DNA of 64,000 nucleotides from Chitinophaga caseinilytica (GTDB lineage Bacteria; Bacteroidota; Bacteroidia; Chitinophagales; Chitinophagaceae): NCBI RefSeq assembly GCF_038396765.1, contig NZ_CP150096.1, forward strand, positions 3,207,001 to 3,271,000. Direction: 5' to 3'. Positions 26,646 through 38,216 of the stretch are shown piece after piece; positions within the stretch are counted from its first letter, which is position 1; the number at the start of each line of letters is the position of its first letter. The translations under genes and the position numbers were made by a program. Below the pieces are notes generated by a model that saw nothing but the letters and a program-made list of their open reading frames with translations, was not told the origin of the DNA and ran no database searches.

Positions 26646-29248
26646 ATGTCTAAAGGCTATTCCCTGCACATCGGGGTGAACAAACTGGACAAGACGCATT
26701 ATTTCGACGTGCCCGAACTGAAAGCGGCCGTTGCCGATGCGAAATTCTGGAAAGCGTTCGCGGAGCAGAACGGCTATAAAGCCAAAAAACTCCACAACGA
26801 TGAAGCTACCGCATCCGCCGTGCTGACCGCCCTCGCGGATTATGCAAAGCTATTGCAGGCGGGAGACATCCTCCTGCTCACATACGCCGGCCACGGCAGT
26901 CAGATCGGTAACGATAAAGTGACGGGGCTGGACAACGAGCGGAACGACCAGACCTGGTGCCTGTACGACCGGGAACTGCTGGACGACGAGCTGTTCGAAG
27001 CCTTCCGCGAATTCGGGGACGGTACGCGTATTCTTATCGTGTCGGACAGTTGTCATTCGGGCACCATCGCCCGGGTGGCGAAATCCCCCAAACCCTCAGC
27101 GAGCACCTCGCCGCCGGCCTGGAAAACGCGACGGAAATGCGCGGCCTCAGATCCCGGAAACTGCCGCTGAAACAGGAACAGGATATTATGGAGACGTATG
27201 GCCCTACGGTGTACGGTCCGCTGCAAGACCAGTTCCGCTCAACGGCCCAGGCGGCGAACGTGAAAGCGGCGGTGAAGCTGCTGGCCGCCTGCCAGGACGA
27301 TCAGACTACTTTCGATGGTGAATCCAACGGCGTGTTCACCGAATCGTTCATCGAACTGTTCCGCAAAGCGGCCACCCGCAAGAAAAACGCGCCGGAACTG
27401 ATAGACGCCATCCGTGAAAGATATTATTATCCCCGCCCCAATTTCTTCGAATACGGCGCCATCATCCCGTCTTTCGACGCGGCATTCCCGTTCCAGATCG
27501 ATATTCCCGATGCGGCGGTCGTAAAAGGTTCCCGCAAGCCGGACCTCAAACCTACGCCCGCAGGCCGTAACCTCACGAAAGAAGAGGAGTGGGACGAAGT
27601 GAAGGTGAAAAGGAACGCGCAGTTGCTCGTTACCTGGAAAGTGCCGCCCGCCAAAGACATCGATCCCGGAAAAGACATCGATATCCTCGAAAAAGGCGCG
27701 GATTACCTCGTGCTGGAAATGAAAACCACCCCGCACGAGCACAGCTGGAGCGCGGCGCACGCCCTTCGCCAGAGCCTCCTGGCCGCGGGCCTGGAAGCCG
27801 TCGTGGAACCGATCATGAGCGTGTCGCCCGCGCAGGACAAGCGCGCTACCCGCGAGGGAGACGCCAACAACCCGGACTACATCCGGGAATGGCCGCCCGC
27901 CATGGGCGAGGCTGCCATCGGCTGGCACCTTGGCGATGCGCATTCCCAGCTCGCCAAAGCCACAGCAGAAGTGCGGGCCACGCCCGGCGCCCACGTCCGC
28001 ATCGCGCACCTGGACACCGGTTACATCGCCGGCCATCCCGCGCTGCCGGAAAACCTGGACCTCCAGCGCCAGCGCAACTTCGTGAGCAAGGAAAATCCCG
28101 ATTTGGCGCAGGATAAACCCGAATCCGGGCAAGACGGCCACGGCTTGGGCACGGTTGTTTTGCTGGCGGGCGGTAAAGTGACGAAAACACAGACGTTCGG
28201 GGAATACGAAGGTTATATCGGCGGCGCCCCGGTAGCAACGGTGGTGCCTTGCAGGATTTCCGAATCGGTGGTGATCATGAACGACCGCACTTTCGCCGAA
28301 GCGATCGACTATGCGATCGGGGAGGGCTGCGAAGTAGTGTCGATGTCCATGGCGGGGAAGCCCAGCCAGCGGATGGCGCGGGCGGTGAACCGGGCTTACG
28401 AGGCGGGGATCGTGGTGGTGTCTGCCGCCAGCAACTGCTGGTACAAGGGCACGGGCGCCCTGTTGCCGAAATGCGTCCTTTTCCCGGCGGCTTTCGAGCG
28501 GGTGATCGCGGCCACCGGCGCCATGTACGATCATAAGCCCTACGATGTGGACTTCCTGCGCGAAGGCTCCGAGCGGGCCATCAGCACGCAATACATGCAG
28601 GGCTCCTGGGGCCCGGCATCGCGGATGACGCGCGCCCTGGCCGGCTATACGCCGAATACGCCCTGGGCTTCTTCCGTTCACCCGTTCGTGCGGAGCGGCG
28701 GCGGCACCTCGTCGGCCACCCCGCAGGTGGCGGCCACGGCGGCGCTCTACATTGCCCGGCACCGGAACGAAATGGAGCAGAAAGGATATTATGACGAAGG
28801 GAAGAAATGGATGAAAGTGGAAGCCGTTCGCCATGCGCTTTTTACCAGCGCCGCGAAAGGGAACGTTTTCGCCGACTGGAAGAAATATTACGGGAACGGG
28901 ATCATCCGCGCCTGGGACGCCCTGCAGGTACCGGTGGCGGAACCCTCTACGCTGGTGCAGTCGCCCTCGGCCGAAAGCACCTGGTGGGGGATCGTGGAGA
29001 TTGTAGGCTCGTTCTTCAAGCGCCGCAAACTCTTCCGCAGCACAACGCCCGTGCCGCCGGAAGAAGCCCTGGCGGCGGAACTGCTGCACCTGTTGCAGAC
29101 AGATCCCCAGTTCTACGAGCTGTTTTCCCGCATCGACCTTTCCAACCCCGTGGAGATCGAAGCCACCATTGGCCAGCCCGGTTTCCGGGACAAAGTGCTG
29201 GCTTCCCCCTATGCATCTTCCTGGCTGAAAGAGGCGATGATGATGTAA
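26646..29248 (+). pseudogene. Caspase-subtilisin fusion peptidase gene with a one-base frameshift
   Basis: Residues 1-174 from the start at 26646 form a caspase domain with YAGHGSQ (H83) and VSDSCHSGT (C136). After residue 147 the frame breaks at a run of five C (27085-27089) and continues in the -1 frame. Restoring one C gives 867 residues. The second half is a peptidase S8 domain with a complete triad: Asp in HLDTG (codon 28013), His in DGHGLGT (28139) and Ser in GGGTSSATP (28709). The oxyanion Asn is in SAASN. The tail has a short unknown region. There is no signal peptide. As it stands, the cell could make a short caspase piece and, by restart at ATG 27188, a caspase-less subtilase. A terminator follows at 29386. 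Confidence 0.82.
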
Positions 29249-29385
29249 CCGCTACGGCTGTTTCCGGGAGAACTTACTAAAATCAGCCGGGAGACTGACT
29301 GGCGTCAGTGGTGGTGGAAGCGTGCCGGCCGATATTTGCACTACGTTTTAAGCAATTTTAGTGTTTTTCATAGGATATGGTTTAT

Positions 29386-29411
29386 AGCGCCACAGATTCT
29401 TCTGCGGCGCT
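29386..29411 (+). terminator. Intrinsic terminator of the caspase operon
   Basis: AGCGCC-a-CAGA (29386-29396) pairs with TCTG-c-GGCGCT (29401-29411) around a TTCT loop with one mismatch, followed by TTTTCTTATTTTT. It closes the protease locus 138 bases after the last stop. The trailing bases also hold TATTTTTG (29417-29424), a possible -7 element for the kinase gene at 29474. Confidence 0.7.
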
Positions 29412-29473
29412 TTTCTTATTTTTGCCTTATATTTATTGTCCGTGATAATCAGAAGGAGTCCTGATTTGAAACT

Positions 29474-33067
<3,594 letters not shown>

Positions 33068-33070
33068 TTT

Positions 33071-35080
33071 ATGCTTGTAAAATTGCCGAAGTTGCATGAG
33101 TGGATACCTGCATTTAACAGGTTTCTGCTATTGTCTTTATTACTATTCCTGTTGATATTGGTGCTCCGCGCCATCGATCTTTTCATGATCGGAACGTTCC
33201 CGGTACCGTTGGGGACGATCATCGGCCGGGCGCTCTGGGCGGATGTGCTCACGTTCCTGTCTGTCATCCGCTGGATCGTACTGCCGTTCCTGTTACTGTA
33301 TATGCTGGTAAGCCCCCGCGCCGGCAACGCTTTTTACATTTCACTGATCGTCCTGTATGTGTTGGTCAGCTTTTCCCTGAACCTGTATTTCCACCAAACG
33401 AGCGTGCCTTTGGGCGCCGACCTGTTCGGGTATAATATGCACGACATCAAGCAGACCGTGGGTGCCGCGGCCGGCTCCGTGCCAACGGCCACGCTGGTGG
33501 GCCTCGGCGTAGCCGTGGTCGTGTCTGCCGTGGCGATCGTGCTGTTCGTGAGGGGCCGCATCCGGGGCGACCGGCGCGGGTTCTGGTTCGTGCTGGCCTG
33601 TATATTGCTTTTCTGGATACCGATTTCACGGTCGCTCACCCGCAGCGGGTTGCGGTCGGAATATGCAGGGAACATCGTCCTCAATAAAACCGGTTTCTTC
33701 CTCGCCAAATCGGCCGATTACTTTTTCCCGAGCGATGCCGCTTATGGCGCTGCGGGGGAGGATTTGAAGGGCGATCCGCTGTTTACGTATAAATATCTGC
33801 AGCCGGACGCGTTCCCTTTCCTGCACGCGCAGCCGGCGGGGAACAACCTCCAGCCGTACTTCCGTGCCGATTCGGTGAAGCCCAATGTGGTGATCATTCT
33901 GGTGGAAGGGTTGGGACGTGCCTTTTCGGGCGACAACGCTTACCTGGGGAGTTTTACGCCGTTCCTCGATTCCCTCGGGCGGGGGAGCCTTTATTTCGAA
34001 AACCTGCTTTCCGGCGGCGGACGAACGTTCGCCGTATTGCCCACCATGCTGGGATCGCTGCCGTTCGGCAAAAACGGTTTCGCGGAAATGGCGCCCGAAC
34101 TGCCCAATTCCCTCACGCTCATGAACCTTGCCCGGCATAACGGCTATGGCGCCAGGTTTCTCTATGCGGGAGACGCCAGTTTCGATAAAATGGACCTTTT
34201 CGTCCGCAACCAGGGCGTGGATTCCATTATCGATAAATCCTCGTTCGGCGATGGGTACCGCCTGCTGCCGGCCAACAGCGGCGGGTTTACCTGGGGTTAC
34301 GGCGACGATGAGCTGTTCCGCAAATACTTCGACGCCACGCCCGATTCCGGTGCGCCGCGGCTGGATATCATGCTGACCGTTTCCACGCACTCGCCGTTCA
34401 AAATCCCCGACCAGGCGCGGTATAACGCCATGGCGGAGCAACGGATCAAATCATTTAAATTGTCCGCGGAAGAAACTGCTGCGCACATGCAGTACCTGAA
34501 CGTGTATGCGTCGGTGATGTATATGGACGCGTCTGTACGGGGCTTCTTCCGTCAGCTGCAATCCAGGAAGGATTACGCGAACACGATCGTGCTCATCACG
34601 GGCGACCACCGCTTGCCCGAGATCCCCATGCGCTCGAAGATCGACCGGTATCATACGCTGCTGATCGTGCATTCGCCGCTGCTGGCCCAGCATACCCGGT
34701 TCTCGTCCGTTTCTTCGCATTTCGACGTGGCGCCTTCCTTTACGCGGTTGCTCGCCGGCCAGTACGGCTGGGACATTCCGCAGGAAGCCACCTGGGTGGG
34801 CACGGGCCTCGATACGGCGCGCGCTTTCCGCAACGTGCATCATTATCCGCTCATGCAAACGAAAAACGACGTGGCCGATTATGTGGCCGGACCGTACTTC
34901 ATGAATTCCGGATCGCTGTACCGCATCCTCCCGAATATGGACCTCGAGCCGGAAGACGACGAAGATACCGCCGGGAAACTGGAAGCCGGGTTTGCCACAT
35001 ACCGCAAACGGAACGACCGTATGGTACAAACCCGCCAACTACTGCCGGATTCGCTCTATAGCCGGTATGTGCGGAAGTGA
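33071..35080 (+). CDS. LTA-synthase-like sulfatase-fold phosphotransferase
   Basis: This inner-membrane protein of 669 residues has about five N-terminal helices (15-180) and a large periplasmic alkaline-phosphatase/sulfatase-fold domain (about 265-580). Recognisable parts are PNVVIILVEGLGRAF (metal-binding region), GGGRTFAVLPTMLGS with the likely nucleophilic Thr, and LITGDHRLPE with the second metal site. Relatives such as LtaS, MdoB and OpgB transfer phosphoglycerol or phosphoethanolamine onto glycans or lipids. Gram-negative bacteria make no lipoteichoic acid, so modification of an envelope or exported polysaccharide is more likely here. A strong terminator follows at 35107. Confidence 0.88.
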   Translation: MLVKLPKLHEWIPAFNRFLLLSLLLFLLILVLRAIDLFMIGTFPVPLGTIIGRALWADVLTFLSVIRWIVLPFLLLYMLVSPRAGNAFYISLIVLYVLVSFSLNLYFHQTSVPLGADLFGYNMHDIKQTVGAAAGSVPTATLVGLGVAVVVSAVAIVLFVRGRIRGDRRGFWFVLACILLFWIPISRSLTRSGLRSEYAGNIVLNKTGFFLAKSADYFFPSDAAYGAAGEDLKGDPLFTYKYLQPDAFPFLHAQPAGNNLQPYFRADSVKPNVVIILVEGLGRAFSGDNAYLGSFTPFLDSLGRGSLYFENLLSGGGRTFAVLPTMLGSLPFGKNGFAEMAPELPNSLTLMNLARHNGYGARFLYAGDASFDKMDLFVRNQGVDSIIDKSSFGDGYRLLPANSGGFTWGYGDDELFRKYFDATPDSGAPRLDIMLTVSTHSPFKIPDQARYNAMAEQRIKSFKLSAEETAAHMQYLNVYASVMYMDASVRGFFRQLQSRKDYANTIVLITGDHRLPEIPMRSKIDRYHTLLIVHSPLLAQHTRFSSVSSHFDVAPSFTRLLAGQYGWDIPQEATWVGTGLDTARAFRNVHHYPLMQTKNDVADYVAGPYFMNSGSLYRILPNMDLEPEDDEDTAGKLEAGFATYRKRNDRMVQTRQLLPDSLYSRYVRK

Positions 35081-35106
35081 TGTTAATCCCGTTCGACTTA
35101 AAAAAA

Positions 35107-35132
35107 GAAGGTGCTTCCAACGAGGCACCTTC
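35107..35132. terminator. Strong bidirectional intrinsic terminator
   Basis: GAAGGTGC (35107-35114) and GCACCTTC (35125-35132) form a perfect stem with a 10-base loop, flanked by a run of A on the left and seven T on the right (35133-35139). It ends the hybrid kinase/LTA-synthase transcript. Confidence 0.85.
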
Positions 35133-35160
35133 TTTTTTTATAGGTTCGGACTCCTGCTGG

Positions 35161-35379
35161 TTAGTCGTTCAGTCTGAGGTAAGTTTTCGCAGCAGCATAA
35201 TCGGCCCAGTTTACCCTGTCAGCCGACTTTGCAGCGCCATTGCCGGGAAAGATCATGTACCGGAATTGCTGGTACTTTTTGCCGTTGGCGGTTACGGTGC
35301 TGAGGTCTGCATTGGAATACAGCTGAATTACCTGGGTGTACGCCGAAAACTCGACGAACAAACCGGATTGCGCATCCAA
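35161..35379 (-). pseudogene. Possible gene fragment between two terminators
   Basis: The 355 bases between 35081 and 35435 contain no confident gene. A minus-strand frame of 72 codons (TTG at 35379) ends ADRVNWADYAAAKTYLRLND and looks protein-like, but the frame can be extended upstream only through a terminator hairpin to a stop near 35427. No conserved family is recognised. It may be the tail of a deleted gene or a chance frame. Confidence 0.25.
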
Positions 35380-35384
35380 TATGC

Positions 35385-35418
35385 AAAAGGCCGCCCCGAA
35401 TGGATGGGACGGCCTTTT
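35385..35418. terminator. Intrinsic terminator after the YaiO-like gene
   Basis: AAAAGGCCG (35385-35393) pairs perfectly with CGGCCTTTT (35410-35418), with further inner CCC/GGG pairs. It works in both directions and lies 18 bases beyond the stop of the minus-strand YaiO-like gene. Confidence 0.75.
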
Positions 35419-35435
35419 GCTTATGTTTTATGTGG

Positions 35436-36659
35436 TTAGAAGCGGCGCATGAGGCTCACGCCCAGGTTGATCTGGTTGCCGTAGGTGCTGGGCCGGAATT
35501 CTTCGTAATACCAGGTGCCGTAAAGGCCGATGATGTTCTGGCGGAGGAAGGTTTTCTGCCAACCCAGGTTCAACTTGTACGACATCAGGCTGTTATTGAT
35601 CTCGTAGTTGATGTTGTTGCGCCGGTCGTCGGGCGAAATCCCCGTACCGATGCCGAAGAGCCAGAAATCGTCTGCCCCTGCGGTATAATACCGGGCGTTG
35701 AGGTTGAAGGATTTGGACAGGTTGTCTTCGCCCGGCGTGAGGTACGTCCGGAAGTTGAACCACCAGCTGCGCCAATATTTACCCAGCGATGCCGTGTACA
35801 CCCAGGTGGAACTGCTGAAATACAGGTACCGGAAGCCCAGTTCCGCTTCGAAGCTCTTCGGCAGGTTGGCGTAGAGGGAGAAGCCTGCACGGTATTTCGG
35901 GAAGATGGAACTGTTGGAGTAACCGGCGCCAACGTAAGAATAAAACGTGTTGGAGAAGCGGGGATAGGCTTCCACTTCGCCCTGCACGCCGTCGTCGCCA
36001 AACTTCTTTGCGTAATTGACCCGTGCAAAAACCGACCCGATAGGGGTTTGGCGGCCGTAAGCGAGGCTCAGCATATGCCAGGGATCATCGAACCTTTTGT
36101 CGAAATAAGTGTAATCGTAGCTGAGGTCGAGCTTGTTTTTCCGCACCTGGTCGCGGATACCGCTGAGGAGCGACCGGGCGGCGGCGTTATTGGGATTGAT
36201 GGTCAATACTTTATTTGCGTATATGGCGGCTTCCTGCAGGTTTTTCTGGAACCCCAGCACGCGGGCTTTGCGTAGCAGCAATTCCTCGGACTGGGGATGG
36301 TACTCCAGTCCTTTGTTGATGTGCTGCATGGCTTCTGCGGGACGGTCGTTCCAGTATTCCAGGTCGGCAATGGCCACGTAGGCGTCTTCATATTCGGGCT
36401 TACGCTGGAGGATATACTGGAACTCGGCGCGGGCGCTGTCGGTTTTGTCGCTCCAGGTGTAGATACGGCCGAGGAAAACGCGGATATCGGCGTAGTCGGG
36501 GCTTTTGGCGAGGGCCTGCCGGCAAAGACGGATCGCTTCTGGATAATCTTTCCGGTCGAACGCGGCCTTCCGGGCCAGCTGGAAAAGCTCATCGGAATCC
36601 TGCGCCAACGCAACAATCGATATCATGGCGGCGATAACGGTCAGAAGGATATGCCTCAT
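35436..36659 (-). CDS. TPR protein with YaiO-family outer-membrane beta-barrel
   Basis: This protein of 407 residues has a signal peptide (1-19, ending VALAQ), TPR-like helices (about 22-170, YADIRVFLGRIYTWSDKTDSA) and a C-terminal YaiO-type barrel (about 175-407) of alternating strands ending MRRF with a terminal aromatic. It belongs in the outer membrane. TPR-plus-barrel proteins are used for export of exopolysaccharides (as PgaA and AlgK/AlgE do in other systems). The gene is divergent from a response regulator, HEAT protein and GT2 synthase at 36760-39649, which supports a role in secretion of the GT2 product. Confidence 0.85.
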   Translation of the reverse strand: MRHILLTVIAAMISIVALAQDSDELFQLARKAAFDRKDYPEAIRLCRQALAKSPDYADIRVFLGRIYTWSDKTDSARAEFQYILQRKPEYEDAYVAIADLEYWNDRPAEAMQHINKGLEYHPQSEELLLRKARVLGFQKNLQEAAIYANKVLTINPNNAAARSLLSGIRDQVRKNKLDLSYDYTYFDKRFDDPWHMLSLAYGRQTPIGSVFARVNYAKKFGDDGVQGEVEAYPRFSNTFYSYVGAGYSNSSIFPKYRAGFSLYANLPKSFEAELGFRYLYFSSSTWVYTASLGKYWRSWWFNFRTYLTPGEDNLSKSFNLNARYYTAGADDFWLFGIGTGISPDDRRNNINYEINNSLMSYKLNLGWQKTFLRQNIIGLYGTWYYEEFRPSTYGNQINLGVSLMRRF

Positions 36660-36727
36660 ATTTGTCGGTGTTCGGTTTTTATTGCCTGATAAAGATATAA
36701 CTTCTTCCAGACCAGCGAAATATTATC

Positions 36728-36735
36728 TATTTTTG
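36728..36735 (+). promoter_or_regulatory. Bacteroidetes-type -7 promoter element
   Basis: TATTTTTG fits the TAnnTTTG consensus exactly and lies 24 bases before the ATG of the response regulator. No clear -33 TTTG is found 19-21 bases upstream. Confidence 0.5.
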
Positions 36736-36739
36736 TACT

Positions 36740-36751
36740 CGTGTTAACACG
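36740..36751. promoter_or_regulatory. 12-bp perfect palindrome at the likely transcription start
   Basis: CGTGTTAACACG (36740-36751) lies 4 bases after the -7 element and 8 bases before the ATG at 36760. A dimeric regulator bound here would cover the start of transcription. It is a good operator candidate for the divergent polysaccharide genes. Confidence 0.5.
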
Positions 36752-36759
36752 TATACTCC

Positions 36760-37119
36760 ATGAAGATTTTAATTGCGGAAGATGATAACCTCATCCGGAA
36801 AACCATCGAGATAAAACTGGCAAAAGACGGTTATGAAATCATATCCTGTTCGGAGGGCAACCAGGCGCTGGAAAGCATCCGCTCCGAAAAGCCCGACATC
36901 GTGCTCACGGATATCATGCTGCCGTCCGTTTCCGGTCTCGAAATCGTAAGTGCCATCAAGCAGGAAGGGAACCCCATCAAGGTGATCGTACTGTCGACCA
37001 TGGGGCAGGAAAATATCGTGGAAGAAGCCTTCCGCCTCGGCGCCGACGATTATATGACCAAGCCTTTCAGCCTGACGGAATTATCGATCCGCGTGAAAAA
37101 ACTGATTCAGTCCCGTTAA
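36760..37119 (+). CDS. Single-domain response regulator
   Basis: This is a receiver domain only (119 residues) with no output domain. The acidic pocket is EDD (7-9), the phosphorylation site is D51 in VLTDIMLP, and the conserved lysine is in YMTKPFS. Such stand-alone receivers relay phosphate or bind a partner protein. It starts a run with a membrane HEAT protein (17 bases later) and a GT2 synthase, so it probably controls polysaccharide synthesis by direct contact. The hybrid kinase with HPt domain at 29474 is a plausible phosphodonor. Confidence 0.93.
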   Translation: MKILIAEDDNLIRKTIEIKLAKDGYEIISCSEGNQALESIRSEKPDIVLTDIMLPSVSGLEIVSAIKQEGNPIKVIVLSTMGQENIVEEAFRLGADDYMTKPFSLTELSIRVKKLIQSR

Positions 37120-37136
37120 AAATTAAACCGAACATC

Positions 37137-38216
37137 TTGCTGGAACCGAGCACCATACCCGAGGCAACCCTGTATGCATATACGGTCCTGTTCGCGGCGA
37201 TCATGATCATCGTCCTGTTAATGACCGCCGCCGTGCTCCGCCGCCGCCGTATACGGTACCGGACGGAAAAACGCGTGCAGGAATATTTCGATCAGTGGCT
37301 GGGAGACCTTCTTCTGGGAGAAATCAACGAAAACAGCCATATCGAAATACCGGAAGAACTGCTCGACCGCCCCCATAACCGCCTCGCGCGCGAGTTCGCC
37401 ATCAATCAGCTCATCAATACCAAAAAGAACCTCATCGGCCAGGCTGCCCGTAACGTTATACAGCTGTACCGGCTGTTAGGGCTGCGGAAAACTTCGTGGG
37501 ACAAATTCACCAGTCCGCTCTGGTACCGCAAGGCCCGCGGCATTTACGAGCTGTACATGATGGAGCAGCGCGACACCGGCGGCGCCATCGGCAAACATAC
37601 CAACCATCGCAACGCATACGTGCGCGCCGAAGCCCAGACCGCCTTGCTGGCGTTCGAAGGGTTCGAAGGGCTCCGGTTCCTCGGGGGCCTCACCCAGCCC
37701 ATGAACAACTGGCAGCAGCTCAAGCTGCTCGAACAGCTGCACGCCCTCGACCCCGGGAACTTCGAAGGCCTGCCGCAGTGGCTCGGTTCGGCGAACGACA
37801 GCGTGGTGATCTTTGCGCTGAAGCTCGCCGAGATCTACCAGCAGCTCCAGGTCAGGGAAGAAGCCACCCGCTGCCTGCAGCATCCCAATTCCCATGTACG
37901 CGAACAGGCCGTGAAAACGCTGGTACATATCGGCGACGAAGAAGCCGGCAAACTGCTCGCCGAACAATACCCGACGGAAACGGAGCACAACCGCAAAGTG
38001 ATCCTGGAAGGCCTCGAACATGTGGCTACAGACGCGCAGCGCGGGTTTCTCGAAACCACGCTGGCCAGCGACGACCCCGCCGTTCAACTCCAATCGGCCC
38101 GCATCATTTCCCGCTGCCTGAAAGGCGGGGAAGCCATCATCGCCGCCAAAGCCCTGGCCCAGCCGGAACCCTACCGGCAAATATTGCTTCACATTCAAAG
38201 CAACCCTGCACGATGA
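37137..38216 (+). CDS. Membrane-anchored HEAT-repeat protein
   Basis: This protein of 359 residues begins with TTG at 37137; no ATG occurs between the preceding in-frame stop and this codon. One N-terminal helix (about 15-38, LFAAIMIIVLLMTAAVL) is followed by arginine-rich sequence, so the rest faces the cytoplasm. From about 150 on there are HEAT-like helix pairs (FVRAEAQTALLAF-type and HVREQAVKTLVHIGDEEAGKLL). These usually serve as scaffolds. The stop TGA overlaps the ATG of the GT2 gene (ATGA at 38213-38216), so the HEAT protein probably tethers the receiver protein to the synthase. Confidence 0.8.
   Translation: MLEPSTIPEATLYAYTVLFAAIMIIVLLMTAAVLRRRRIRYRTEKRVQEYFDQWLGDLLLGEINENSHIEIPEELLDRPHNRLAREFAINQLINTKKNLIGQAARNVIQLYRLLGLRKTSWDKFTSPLWYRKARGIYELYMMEQRDTGGAIGKHTNHRNAYVRAEAQTALLAFEGFEGLRFLGGLTQPMNNWQQLKLLEQLHALDPGNFEGLPQWLGSANDSVVIFALKLAEIYQQLQVREEATRCLQHPNSHVREQAVKTLVHIGDEEAGKLLAEQYPTETEHNRKVILEGLEHVATDAQRGFLETTLASDDPAVQLQSARIISRCLKGGEAIIAAKALAQPEPYRQILLHIQSNPAR

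Noticed and set aside
37496..38212. Upstream extension of the GT2 frame
   Set aside because: It runs through the HEAT gene in another phase and is basic and low-complexity; the real start at 38213 overlaps the HEAT stop.
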